Assembly (NCBI GenBank): GCA_040235415.1 | Contig: JBECKR010000408.1 | Span: forward strand, 1 to 14,826 | Source of the DNA: JBECKR01 sp040235415 | GTDB lineage: Bacteria > Acidobacteriota > Polarisedimenticolia > Polarisedimenticolales > Polarisedimenticolaceae | DNA: 14,826 nucleotides | Reading direction: 5' to 3' | Shown: positions 6,018 to 13,378 of the stretch, in pieces | Position numbering within the stretch: the first letter of the stretch is position 1 | Layout: the number at the start of each line of letters is the position of its first letter | Translations under genes and position numbers: made by a program | The notes under the pieces: generated by a model | Databases searched by the model: none | What the model was told of the DNA's origin: nothing | What the model saw: only the letters and a program-made list of their open reading frames with translations

Positions 6018-7410
6018 CCTCGTGGTGGAACACGATCTCGCTGCGCTTGATGCGGGTCCCGAGCGCCTTGGGGCAGCGCTCCGCCTGGGCGAGCTTGAGC
6101 TCGCCGTACTTCGCGTGGACGTTCTCCCCCAGGATCTCCTTCATGAAGGCGCTGTTCTCGAACGCCCGGATCGCATCGTAGATGTTGTCCGGGAGATACC
6201 GCGTGCGCGCGCTCTTGCGGGGGCTCGAGTCCATGGGCCCTCCGGTCCCGGTCCGCAGCAACGCGTAGATCGCGAGGTAGGGGTTGGCGTCGGGGGCGAT
6301 CGAGCGCACCTCGATACGCGCCGACTTCTCGTTGCCGATCGGGATACGGATCATCGAGCCGCGGTCCTTGGGCGAGACCTTGATCTGGTTCGGCGCCTCG
6401 AAGTGCGGATCGAGCCGGCGATAGGCGTTGACGCTCGAGTTCAGCGCCAGGCACAGGTCCCCGGCATTCGCGAGGACGCGATCCACGAACTCCCACGCGG
6501 TCTCGGAGATCCCGTGCTCCCCGCCCTTGTCGTGGAACACGTTCTTTCCTGCCTTCGACAGCGACATGTTGGTGTGCATGCCGTTGCCGTTGACGCCGGC
6601 GACCGGCTTCGGTAGGAAGCACGCCGTGAGATCCATCTGCGCCGCGACCTGGCGGGCCGCGAGCTTGTAGAGCTGCACCTGGTCGGCCGCCACGATCGCC
6701 TCGGTGAAGCCGTAGTTCATCTCGAACTGCGACGGGGCGACCTCGGGGTGGTCCTTTTCGTTCCCGAACCCGAGCGCGCGCTGCACCTCCGCGGCGTTGT
6801 CGATGAACCGCCGCAGCGTGTCTCCCGGCAGCGAGTGGTAGTACCCTCCGGTCGAGATGAACTCGAACCGGCCGGTGTCGCGGTAGTGCCGCTCCGCGTC
6901 GCGCCCGCGGAACACGAACCCTTCGATCTCGTTCGAGACGTGCGCCACCATCTTCTTCGAGGCGAGACCGTCGCAGAACGCCTTCAGCCGCGCCCGGAGG
7001 TCGCCCTCGTAGGCCGTGCCGTCCTGGTCCCGGACCTCTCCGAACACCAGGATCTTGCCCGGCCCGAAGACGTCGGCCGGAAGCCAGTAGAACGCCGGCC
7101 AGTCGATTCCGAGGCGCAGGTCCGACTCCGCCTGGCGGGAGAAGCCCCGGATCGAGGAGCCGTCGAACGTGAGGTTGTCCGCGGACTTCAGCAGGAACTT
7201 CTTGTCGTAGTCGAGCATGTGCAGCCGGCCCTCGAGGTCCGTGAAGCACACCGTCACCGCCTTGATTCGCTTCTCGTCGGTCAGGTACTTCGTCCGGGCC
7301 TCGCGGATTCTCCCGGGATCCTTGCCGGCGAGGCGCTCCTCCTTGGCGGCGAGGTTCATCTCCTCGAGCATTTCGTAAGGAATCTCCAGGAAATCGCGCA
7401 GCGGCGGCAT
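5986..7410 (-). CDS. glnA: class I glutamine synthetase
   Basis: A 474-aa enzyme ligating ammonia to glutamate using ATP (glutamate-ammonia ligase); class I members form cytoplasmic dodecamers. Motifs: TFDGSSIRGF (81-90, the class I N-terminal signature), NEIEGFVF with metal ligands E161 and E163, HPEVAPSQFEMNY with E223 and E230 (221-233), KPVAGVNGNGMHTNMSL with catalytic H279 (268-284), SSVNAYRRLDP (325-335) and EVRSIAPDANPYLAIYALL (367-385). The E. coli adenylylation motif NLYDLP is not present; the corresponding stretch reads RTRYLPDNIYDAI (402-414). Adenylylation control is therefore unlikely, and the enzyme may belong to a divergent class I subgroup. GGGAGG precedes the ATG by 6 nt. No GlnB or NtrC gene is nearby and no NtrC box was seen. 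A related gamma-glutamyl ligase activity cannot be excluded, but the active site is fully conserved. Confidence 0.95.
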   Translation of the reverse strand: MPPLRDFLEIPYEMLEEMNLAAKEERLAGKDPGRIREARTKYLTDEKRIKAVTVCFTDLEGRLHMLDYDKKFLLKSADNLTFDGSSIRGFSRQAESDLRLGIDWPAFYWLPADVFGPGKILVFGEVRDQDGTAYEGDLRARLKAFCDGLASKKMVAHVSNEIEGFVFRGRDAERHYRDTGRFEFISTGGYYHSLPGDTLRRFIDNAAEVQRALGFGNEKDHPEVAPSQFEMNYGFTEAIVAADQVQLYKLAARQVAAQMDLTACFLPKPVAGVNGNGMHTNMSLSKAGKNVFHDKGGEHGISETAWEFVDRVLANAGDLCLALNSSVNAYRRLDPHFEAPNQIKVSPKDRGSMIRIPIGNEKSARIEVRSIAPDANPYLAIYALLRTGTGGPMDSSPRKSARTRYLPDNIYDAIRAFENSAFMKEILGENVHAKYGELKLAQAERCPKALGTRIKRSEIVFHHEVTNQYLWSQF

Positions 7411-7457
7411 GACGGTCCTCCCGCGGCCGGGGTGCGGCCGGATCGAGCGAGCGAGAG

Positions 7458-7486
7458 AAGATGCCTCTTTCGGCGTCCGGTTTCAA
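7458..7486 (-). promoter_or_regulatory. candidate glnA promoter
   Basis: Minus strand: TTGAAA (7486-7481; five of six match TTGACA), a 17-nt spacer and CATCTT (7463-7458; three of six). It would give a leader of about 40 nt. The -35 lies within the region serving the divergent 7536 gene. Confidence 0.4.
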
Positions 7487-7502
7487 GGGGGTCGGGCGGC
7501 GC

Positions 7503-7508
7503 TACACT
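7503..7508 (+). promoter_or_regulatory. candidate -10 element of the 7536 gene
   Basis: TACACT lies 27 nt upstream of the GTG start at 7536. The weak -35 TTTCAA (7481-7486, spacer 16) is the complement of the glnA -35 TTGAAA, so the two divergent promoters may share this hexamer. Confidence 0.35.
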
Positions 7509-7535
7509 GGAGCGGACGGTGCGAGGATCCCCGCC

Positions 7536-7925
7536 GTGAGGGTGTTGGCGCGCTATCTGCTCTTCCAGGTTCCGGGGTGGATCGTCGTCGCGGTGGCGGG
7601 GTGGCTGCTCTCGCGCGTACCCGGTGTGCCCGGCTGGGTCGGGCCGGCGCTTCTCGGTGGCTGGATCCTCAAGGACCTCGTGGTCTACCGCTGGGTTCGG
7701 ACCGCGTACGATGCGAGCGATCGCCCGTCGCCCGAGGGGCGCCTCGTCGGGATGCGGGGCGTCGCCGAGCAGGACCTCGCTCCGGAAGGCTTCGTCCGCG
7801 TTCGCGGTGAACTGTGGAGGGCCCGCGCCGCCCGCCGCGAGGATCGCGTCCGCCGCGGCGACGCCGTCCGCGTGACCGCGGCCTCCGGGCTCACGGTCGT
7901 GGTCGAGCCGATCCGCCGCGCCTGA
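7536..7925 (+). CDS. small membrane protein with NfeD-like C-terminal domain
   Basis: A 129-aa protein from a GTG start with GAGG 9 nt upstream. The ORF opens further upstream at 7461, but that part overlaps the glnA promoter. Hydrophobic segments at about 8-28 and 33-51 (the second with GPALLGGWILKDLVVY) form a membrane hairpin. Residues 66-125 read SPEGRLVGMRGVAEQDLAPEGFVRVRGELWRARA, then DRVRRGDAVRVTAASGLTVVVEP. That is the OB-fold pattern of NfeD C-terminal domains (G-x-A-x-x-x-L-x-P-x-G-x-V and G-x-x-V-x-V-x-x-x-x-G-L-x-L-x-V). Short NfeD proteins usually sit beside a stomatin-like or SppA-like protease partner, and neither is nearby. It is divergent from glnA and convergent with the STAS gene, only 12 bp apart. 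A role in membrane quality control is inferred from the family only. Confidence 0.75.
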   Translation: MRVLARYLLFQVPGWIVVAVAGWLLSRVPGVPGWVGPALLGGWILKDLVVYRWVRTAYDASDRPSPEGRLVGMRGVAEQDLAPEGFVRVRGELWRARAARREDRVRRGDAVRVTAASGLTVVVEPIRRA

Positions 7926-7937
7926 AGCGATCCGCGG

Positions 7938-8282
7938 CTAGGCGCCGAAGCTCGCGATCGCCTCGTCCTCGTCGCGAAAGATCTCGAACACGCGGTCGAG
8001 CGAGGCGATGCGGAACAGCTCGTCGGGACGTCCCTTCGGGATCATCAGGAGCTTGATGACGCCGCCGCGCTCCGCGGCCCGCTTGTGGCACGCCACGGTC
8101 TCGCCGATGGCGGCGCTGTCCATGTACGACACCTTCTTGAAGTTGAACAGGAACTTGACGTCCCCGGCGTCGAGCCGGCTCCGGAGCGTGCGGCGGAGCT
8201 CGACGTCCTCCGAACCGAGCCGCATCGCCCCCGAGACGTCCAGGATCGTGACTCCGTCGCGATTTCGAACCGTGATCGCCAT
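7938..8282 (-). CDS. STAS-domain protein, anti-sigma-factor antagonist-like
   Basis: A 114-aa single STAS domain similar to SpoIIAA/RsbV antagonists, which bind an anti-sigma kinase and release a sigma factor when dephosphorylated. The core is ITVRNRDGVTILDVSG (3-18), and VSYMDSAAIGETV (51-63) aligns with the family's MDSSGLG phosphorylation loop. D55 and S56 are kept, and S56 is the expected phosphoacceptor by alignment with RsbV; the following residues are Ala-Ala rather than Ser/Thr-Gly. The start at 8280-8282 is set by GAGGAGA about 5 nt upstream and by homology. An upstream in-frame start at 8339 lacks an RBS. No kinase, phosphatase or sigma gene is adjacent, so the partner must be elsewhere. 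It lies 78 bp after the ABC permease on the same strand and probably has its own promoter. Confidence 0.88.
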   Translation of the reverse strand: MAITVRNRDGVTILDVSGAMRLGSEDVELRRTLRSRLDAGDVKFLFNFKKVSYMDSAAIGETVACHKRAAERGGVIKLLMIPKGRPDELFRIASLDRVFEIFRDEDEAIASFGA

Positions 8283-8334
8283 CGTGCTCTCCTCGCCCGC
8301 CTCGGCGCGGGCCGGCGCGGATCCCGTCCCGCCA

Positions 8335-8355
8335 AGCATACGCCGGATGCCGGCG
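8335..8355 (-). promoter_or_regulatory. hairpin plus -10 element upstream of the STAS gene
   Basis: After the permease stop the minus strand has CGCCGG, CAT, CCGGCG (8355-8341), a perfect 6-bp GC hairpin with a 3-nt loop. TATGCT (8340-8335) follows directly. The hexamer fits a -10 for the STAS gene (leader about 46 nt). The hairpin could weaken read-through from the ABC operon but has no proper U-tract. Confidence 0.3.
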
Positions 8356-8360
8356 GTTCC

Positions 8361-9392
8361 CTACTTCCAGCGGAACAGGTACAGCGCGGCGGCGAACGCC
8401 GCCACACCCCAGGCCGCCACGATCGCGACCTCTCCGGCGACCCGGGCCAGCGGGGCGCCGTCGAGCATGAGGGCGCGAAGCGCGTCGTTGAGGGCCGTCA
8501 GCGGCAGGGCCCGGATCGCGGGCTGCGCGAAGTCCGGGAACCTCGACGACGAGAAGAACACTCCGGAGCACATCCACATCGGCAGCATGACGACGTTCAT
8601 GAGCCCCGAGACGCCCTCGGTCGTGCGGGCGCGGCTCGCCGTCAGGAGCCCGAGCCCGGCGAACGCGAGGGCGCCGGTCGCCGTAACGGCCGCGAACGCC
8701 GCGATCGAGCCGCGGAACGGCACGTCGAACGCCCAACGCGCGAACCCCACGAGCGCGCCGACCTCGAACACGAGGAACACCATGCGGCCGAACATCTGGC
8801 CGAGGAGATAGTGGCTGCGCCGCATCGGGGTCGCGATCAGGCGCTTCAGGAGGTTCTTCGAGCGCGCGCTGACGATCGCGAAGCCGATCCCCCACATTCC
8901 GGTGCCCATGAGGTTCATGCCGAGCAGGCCCGGCACGAGGAAGTCGATGTAGCGCGAGCCACGCTCCGAGACGGTCTCGTCGCGGAACTTCACCGGGTCG
9001 GTCCTGCCCGCCGCGCGCTGCAGCGCGTCGTCGACCGCGAGCCGTGCCGTGCGGCTCTCGGACCGCGTCGGGTCGTAGCGGAAGGCCGGCTCCGGCCCGG
9101 GCACGACGACGAGGGCGACCTTGCCGTCGCGAAGCGCCTCGCGGGCGTCGGCCTCCTCGAGGACTTCGGCGCGCAGACCCGGAGCGCCGTCGAGCGTCCG
9201 CGCCACGCTCGCGGCGCCTTCCCCGGACTCGACGCCGATCGCGATCGTGTCGGGCCCCCTGGAACGGAACGCGATCCCGAGCACCAGCGCGAGCAGGATC
9301 GGGAACACGATCACCCAGAAGATCGCCTCGGGCTCGCGTACGAACTCGCGGAGCTTGCCGAGGGTCAGCTGCCACAGCGGGTGGTAGCGCAC
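8361..9392 (-). CDS. ABC-2 type transporter permease
   Basis: A 343-aa membrane subunit of an ABC-2 exporter. The topology is typical: a cytoplasmic N-terminus with an amphipathic stretch (REFVREPEAIFW, 15-26), a first helix at about 24-42 and a large external domain (43-145). Then come five C-terminal helices at about 150-175, 199-220, 228-252, 261-281 and 320-340. The conserved coupling segment SKNLLKRLIATPMRRSHYLLGQ (178-199) matches the ABC-2 pattern of basic residues plus TP before the helix. The start is GTG at 9392-9390, 7 bp after the stop of the ATPase gene, with GAGG in the junction. The pair forms one exporter, perhaps for a drug, lipid or polysaccharide; the sequence does not reveal the substrate. 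Confidence 0.92.
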   Translation of the reverse strand: MRYHPLWQLTLGKLREFVREPEAIFWVIVFPILLALVLGIAFRSRGPDTIAIGVESGEGAASVARTLDGAPGLRAEVLEEADAREALRDGKVALVVVPGPEPAFRYDPTRSESRTARLAVDDALQRAAGRTDPVKFRDETVSERGSRYIDFLVPGLLGMNLMGTGMWGIGFAIVSARSKNLLKRLIATPMRRSHYLLGQMFGRMVFLVFEVGALVGFARWAFDVPFRGSIAAFAAVTATGALAFAGLGLLTASRARTTEGVSGLMNVVMLPMWMCSGVFFSSSRFPDFAQPAIRALPLTALNDALRALMLDGAPLARVAGEVAIVAAWGVAAFAAALYLFRWK

Positions 9393-9399
9393 GGCCGCC

Positions 9400-10323
9400 T
9401 CACGCCTCCCGGAGATGCCGGCCGGTGAGCGTCACGAAGACGTCCTCGAGCGTGGCGTGATGGGTCGTCAAGCGCGTGAGGTCGATCCCCTGTCGTTCGA
9501 GCTCCCGCAACAGGGCCGGAACCGCGCGGTGCACCTCCCGCACCGTCAGCGCGACCGCGCCGTCGCCGGCCCGCAGGCCCTCGACGCCGTCGAGCGCCCG
9601 CAGCCGCTCGAGCTCCGGAGGGGCGGCGGCCTGGAACTCGACGACGTGCTCCGCACCGAGCGAGGCGATGAGACGCGCGGGCGTGTCGAGCGCGATGACC
9701 TTGCCGCGGTCCATGATCGCGACGCGGTCGCACAGTCGCTCGGCCTCGTCCATGTAGTGCGTCGTGAGCAGCACGGTTCCTCCCCGCGCCCGGAACGACG
9801 TCACGATGTCCCACACCTGGCGTCGGGACTGCGGGTCGAGCCCGGTGGTGGGCTCGTCGAGGAACAGTAGGTCGGGCTCCCCGACGAGCGCGCACGCCAG
9901 CGACAGCCGCTGGCGCTGCCCCCCCGACAGCTTTCGCACCCAGGCGTCGCGCTTCTCGCCGAGCTCGACCGCCGCCAGGACCCTGTCCGGATCCCGTCCC
10001 GCCCGGTAGAAGCTTCGGAACAGCGTCAGCGTCTCGAGCACGGTGAGCTTGTCGGCGAGCTGCGTCTCCTGCAGCTGCACGCCGATCCGCTCGCGGATGT
10101 CGCGGGCGTGCGCCGCCCAGCTCCGGCCCAGGACCTCGACCGACCCGGAGTCGGGGGCCGTCAGCCCCTCGAAGATCTCGACGCTCGTGGTCTTCCCCGC
10201 GCCGTTCGGGCCGAGCAGGCCGAAGCACTCCCCCGCGCGAACGACGAGGTCGACGCCGTCGACGGCGACGACGTCCTCGTAGCGCTTCACGAGTCCGGAG
10301 CAGCGCAGCGCGGGATCGACCAT
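9400..10323 (-). CDS. ABC transporter ATP-binding protein
   Basis: A 307-aa cytoplasmic ATPase that powers the permease encoded 7 bp downstream. Walker A is GPNGAGKTT (38-46), the Q-loop lies at about 83-87 (QLQET), the signature is LSGGQRQ (132-138), Walker B is LLFLDEP (152-158) followed by the D-loop GLDP, and the H-loop is TTHY (187-190, H189). It is of the CcmA/DrrA exporter class. The C-terminal extension (about 205-307) ends in THHATLEDVFVTLTGR, the DrrA-like tail typical of drug and lipid exporters. The ATG at 10323-10321 has no convincing Shine-Dalgarno, and a -10 hexamer sits only 10 nt upstream, so the mRNA may be leaderless. The start is fixed by homology from LRCSGLVKRY. Confidence 0.95.
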   Translation of the reverse strand: MVDPALRCSGLVKRYEDVVAVDGVDLVVRAGECFGLLGPNGAGKTTSVEIFEGLTAPDSGSVEVLGRSWAAHARDIRERIGVQLQETQLADKLTVLETLTLFRSFYRAGRDPDRVLAAVELGEKRDAWVRKLSGGQRQRLSLACALVGEPDLLFLDEPTTGLDPQSRRQVWDIVTSFRARGGTVLLTTHYMDEAERLCDRVAIMDRGKVIALDTPARLIASLGAEHVVEFQAAAPPELERLRALDGVEGLRAGDGAVALTVREVHRAVPALLRELERQGIDLTRLTTHHATLEDVFVTLTGRHLREA

Positions 10324-10333
10324 GGCGCCCGGG

Positions 10334-10339
10334 ATTCTA
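10334..10339 (-). promoter_or_regulatory. -10 element for a near-leaderless ABC operon mRNA
   Basis: TAGAAT (10339-10334 on the minus strand; five of six match TATAAT) ends 10 nt before the ATG of the ATPase gene. Transcription would start within a few bases of the ATG, and there is no Shine-Dalgarno between them. No clear -35 is present. Confidence 0.4.
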
Positions 10340-10354
10340 GCAGCGGGCGCGAGC

Positions 10355-10390
10355 GGCCGGTCCGGAAGGCGGGCGTCTCCCGGACCGGCC
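10355..10390 (-). terminator. GC-rich hairpin after the kelch gene, possible terminator
   Basis: Perfect 11-bp arms GGCCGGTCCGG (10355-10365) and CCGGACCGGCC (10380-10390) with a 14-nt loop, 16 bp past the kelch stop codon. No U-tract follows on either strand. It could end or protect the kelch mRNA, or insulate the ABC promoter next to it. Confidence 0.35.
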
Positions 10391-10405
10391 CCGCCGCCGC
10401 GACGC

Positions 10406-11488
10406 TCAGCGCTTGCGGATCAGCTCCCAGGTGTCGTCGAACAGGCTCGCGCCGGCCTGGCCGCCGAACAGGATGACGCGCCCGCCGGCCTCGTCGTACA
10501 CCAGGACGTGCGACTCCCGGGACTTCGGCGTGCGGCCGGTCTTGATCGACACCCAGTCGGTGCCGTTCCAGGCCCACAGGTCGTTGACGTCCGGGCCGCC
10601 GACGCCGCCGCCGAACAGCACGACGTCACCCTGCCCCGGATCGTAGGCCGAGGCCGAGTCGTAGCGCGACGGCGGCTGCGCGTTCGGAAGCTCCCGCGAC
10701 CAGTCGACGCCGCTCCAGGACCAGGTGTTGTTCGGGTTGATCCCGCCGAGCCCGCCGTACATCACCGCCACGTTCCGCGAGGGGTCGAGCGCCGCGATGC
10801 CCGCGGCCCTCGCCGACGGGGTCGTCGCGGGCTGCATGTCGATCCAGTCCGACCCCGTCCACTGCCAGGTCGTGAGCTGGTAGAACCGACCGTCGAACCC
10901 GCCGAACATCGTCACGCGGCCGTCCAGCGGATCGGTGAACGCCATCGCGCCGCTGACCGCCGCCGGCATTGCCGTGCCCGACGACGGCGTCCAGGTCGCG
11001 GTGTCGCCGTCCCAGATCCAGGTGTCGCCGAGGTACCGGGTGCCGTCGTACCCGCCGAACAGCACGACCGTGCCGCTCGCCGCGTCGTAGGCCATCGTCG
11101 CCGCGGCCCGGGGCGGCGGCGCGACCGTGGTCGCCTGCCGGGTCCAGGTCGTGCCGTCGAATACCCAGGTCTCGTCGAGGTAGTGCGTCGCGTCGTAGCC
11201 GCCGAACATGACGATGTCGTGGTGCGCGGCGTCGTACGCCGCCGCCATCGCGGCCCGCGGGGACGGCGAGACCGCCGGCCGCAGCCGGACCCACGCCGAG
11301 GTCGCACCGACGGGCCTGCCCCGAGCGATCGTTCCGGACGTCGCGAGCTCGCCGCCCGGACGCAGGGCGACCGGACCGGACGCGGTCGAGCCGTCCCGTC
11401 GGAGCGACGCCGCGCGGGCGGCCGGAACGAGGACGGCGAGCATCGCGACCGCGACGATCGAAACAACGAGCGGATTCCTTCGGACCAT
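10406..11488 (-). CDS. secreted kelch-repeat beta-propeller protein
   Basis: A 360-aa protein with a Sec signal peptide (positive MVRR, hydrophobic 8-22, cleavage after ARA at 24-26). A low-complexity linker follows (27-65), then six kelch-type repeats of about 49 residues. FGG or YGG marks each at 95, 144, 195, 244, 292 and 341, with paired W-x(5-7)-W residues (for example ETWVFDGTTW, DTWIWDGDTATW, DLWAWNGTDW). Six repeats suggest a six-bladed propeller with the final DTWEL strand closing the ring. No catalytic residues or metal sites are evident, so a binding or structural role outside the membrane is likely; no partner is shown. The ATG is set by AAAGGAG about 9 nt upstream and by the signal peptide. 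The frame continues upstream to 11569 without support. It is divergent from the TPR lipoprotein across 221 bp. Confidence 0.88.
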   Translation of the reverse strand: MVRRNPLVVSIVAVAMLAVLVPAARAASLRRDGSTASGPVALRPGGELATSGTIARGRPVGATSAWVRLRPAVSPSPRAAMAAAYDAAHHDIVMFGGYDATHYLDETWVFDGTTWTRQATTVAPPPRAAATMAYDAASGTVVLFGGYDGTRYLGDTWIWDGDTATWTPSSGTAMPAAVSGAMAFTDPLDGRVTMFGGFDGRFYQLTTWQWTGSDWIDMQPATTPSARAAGIAALDPSRNVAVMYGGLGGINPNNTWSWSGVDWSRELPNAQPPSRYDSASAYDPGQGDVVLFGGGVGGPDVNDLWAWNGTDWVSIKTGRTPKSRESHVLVYDEAGGRVILFGGQAGASLFDDTWELIRKR

Positions 11489-11553
11489 ACCGGACACTCC
11501 TTTCGCGCCTTCATGTCGAAGGGAAGCGGTCGTGTACGGTCGGCTGGTGGGCC

Positions 11554-11567
11554 GGCCGCGCGCGGCC
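11554..11567. repeat. 14-bp perfect GC palindrome in a divergent intergenic region
   Basis: GGCCGCGCGCGGCC lies 66 bp upstream of the kelch start, between the two divergent genes. It could be a protein-binding site or a structure in the kelch leader. In DNA this GC-rich it may also be chance. Confidence 0.25.
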
Positions 11568-11652
11568 AAGCAGACGTCATGCCATCGCGGGACCGTGCGG
11601 AAACGTACGGTGACGAGGTCAACTCGGCCACATTGACGGCGCCGAAACGACG

Positions 11653-11682
11653 TTGCGTCGGTCTGTCGGACCGAACTATGCT
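11653..11682 (+). promoter_or_regulatory. promoter of the TPR lipoprotein with operator-like repeat
   Basis: TTGCGT (11653-11658), an 18-nt spacer and TATGCT (11677-11682), 27 nt before the ATG. An inverted repeat TCGGTC-TGTCG-GACCGA (11658-11674) fills the spacer almost exactly, which is where a repressor or a MerR-type activator would bind. No regulator gene is nearby. Confidence 0.4.
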
Positions 11683-11709
11683 CCCCGGAACCGGGAGGAG
11701 GAACGGATC

Positions 11710-13359
11710 ATGATCCGCTCAACGCTCGTCGTCGCCGTCCTCGGTCTGCTCGTCGGCTGTGGAGTCGCGGACGCGCCCGCGCCCGCAAGCCCGGTCCCGT
11801 TGTTCGAGGGGCTCGGAAGCCACCACCGCGCCGTCTCGACCGAGTCGCCCGAAGCCCAGCGCTACTTCGACCAGGGTCTGGCGTTCCTCTATGGCTTCAA
11901 CCACGACGAGGCGATTCGTGCGTTCGCGCGTGCGGCGGAGATCGATCCGACCTGCGCGATGGCGCACTGGGGCGTGGCGTACGCCAACGGCCCTCACATC
12001 AACAACGCGGTACTCCCACCGGACCGGGCCGAGGCGGCCTGGAACGCGCTCGAGCGTGCCCGCGAGCGTGCCGGCCGAGCGACGCCAGCCGAGCGTGCGT
12101 TGATCGAGGCGCTCGGCGCGCGCTACGGCTGGCCGCCTCCGGAGGATCGCGCGGCCCTCGATACGGCGTACGCCGCAGCGATGCGGGGCGTCGCCGCGGC
12201 ACACCCCGAGGACGCCGACATCGGGGCACTCTACGCCGAGGCCCTGATGGACGTTCATCCCTGGGACCTGTGGAGGCACGACGGCACGCCGCAGCCGTGG
12301 ACGCCCGAGATCGTCGACCTGCTCGAGCGGGTCATCGCGGGAGCGCCCGATCATCCCCTTGCGCTGCACCTCTACATCCACGCCGTGGAGGCCTCTCCCG
12401 ACCCGGGGAAGTCCGACGCCGCGGCCGACCGTCTCCGCGACCTGATGCCGGGTCTCGGACACATGGTGCACATGCCGTCGCACGTCGACGTTCGACGCGG
12501 CCGTTGGGAGGAAGCGCTCGTCGCGAACACCCGTGCGATCGAGGCCGACCGGCGCTACCGCGAGGCCAATCCCGAGCAGGGCTTCTACAGGCTGTACATG
12601 GCCCACAACCACCACATGCGGACGTTCGCCGCCATGATGGTGGGCAGGAGCGAGATGGCGCTGTCGACAATCCGGGAGATGGTGGCCCAGATGCCGGAGG
12701 ACTGGCTGCGCGAGAATGCCTCGTGGGCCGACGGCTGGGTCGCGATGCCGCTCGAGGTGCTGATGCGGTTCGGAAGGTGGCAGGCGATACTGGACGAGCC
12801 GGAACCCCCCGACTTCCTCCCGCTCACCGGCGCCCTGCGGCGCTACGCGCGCGGAGTCGCGTTCGCGGCGACCGGCAAGGTCGAGGAAGCTCGCCTCGAG
12901 CAACGCGCCTTCGCCGAGGCGCGGACGCGAGTCGCGGCCGGTGCGACGTTCGGGAACAACGCCTCCGCCGACATCCTCGCCGTCGCCGATGCGCTGCTCG
13001 CGGGCGAGATCCTGTATCGCGCGGGCGATACCGAGGCGGGATTCGAGTCGCTGCGGGAAGCCGTCCGACTGGAGGACGCGCTGCGCTACGACGAGCCGCC
13101 CGACTGGATCCAGCCGGTGCGGCACGCGCTCGGAGCCGCCCTGCTGCAGTCGGGGCGCCACGAGGAAGCCGAAGCCGTCTTCCGCGAGGATCTCGCGCGG
13201 CTTCCGGGCAACGGCTGGTCGTTGTTCGGCCTCGGCCGCGCGCTGCGCCTGCAGGGCAGGGACGCCGAGGCGACCGCGGTGGAGGCCCGCTTCGCCGAGG
13301 CGTGGAGGAACGCCGACGTCGCGATCGCCTCGCCGTGCTTCTGCCAGTCCGGCGTCTGA
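11710..13359 (+). CDS. TPR-repeat lipoprotein
   Basis: A 549-aa lipoprotein. The N-terminus MIRSTLVVAVLGLLVGC is a signal peptide with lipobox LVGC, so Cys17 would be lipidated. TPR-like helical pairs follow: AQRYFDQGLAFLYGFNHDEAIRAFARAAEIDP (49-80), a middle pair around RRGRWEEALVANTRAIEAD, and C-terminal pairs around LLQSGRHEEAEAVFREDLARLPGNGWSLFGLGRALRLQGRDAEA. Conserved-looking His clusters stand out: HH at 38-39, LHLYIHAVE, LGHMVHMPSHVDVR and YMAHNHHMRTF. The protein ends in SPCFCQSGV, with a C-x-C. I know this layout as a recurrent uncharacterised bacterial TPR family; metal or haem binding is only a guess. The ATG is certain from AGGAGG 8 nt upstream and the signal peptide. The hydrolase-like lipoprotein begins 58 bp downstream. 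Confidence 0.88.
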   Translation: MIRSTLVVAVLGLLVGCGVADAPAPASPVPLFEGLGSHHRAVSTESPEAQRYFDQGLAFLYGFNHDEAIRAFARAAEIDPTCAMAHWGVAYANGPHINNAVLPPDRAEAAWNALERARERAGRATPAERALIEALGARYGWPPPEDRAALDTAYAAAMRGVAAAHPEDADIGALYAEALMDVHPWDLWRHDGTPQPWTPEIVDLLERVIAGAPDHPLALHLYIHAVEASPDPGKSDAAADRLRDLMPGLGHMVHMPSHVDVRRGRWEEALVANTRAIEADRRYREANPEQGFYRLYMAHNHHMRTFAAMMVGRSEMALSTIREMVAQMPEDWLRENASWADGWVAMPLEVLMRFGRWQAILDEPEPPDFLPLTGALRRYARGVAFAATGKVEEARLEQRAFAEARTRVAAGATFGNNASADILAVADALLAGEILYRAGDTEAGFESLREAVRLEDALRYDEPPDWIQPVRHALGAALLQSGRHEEAEAVFREDLARLPGNGWSLFGLGRALRLQGRDAEATAVEARFAEAWRNADVAIASPCFCQSGV

Positions 13360-13378
13360 GCCGCCGTCCGCGACCGTG

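Noticed and set aside
5825..7486. 553-codon minus-strand frame over glutamine synthetase
   Set aside because: It is an alternative frame of glnA. Only the 474-residue frame carries glutamine synthetase motifs.
11719..13161. 480-codon minus-strand frame opposite the TPR lipoprotein
   Set aside because: It is the antisense of a gene with a clear signal peptide, RBS and TPR motifs. It has no domain of its own.
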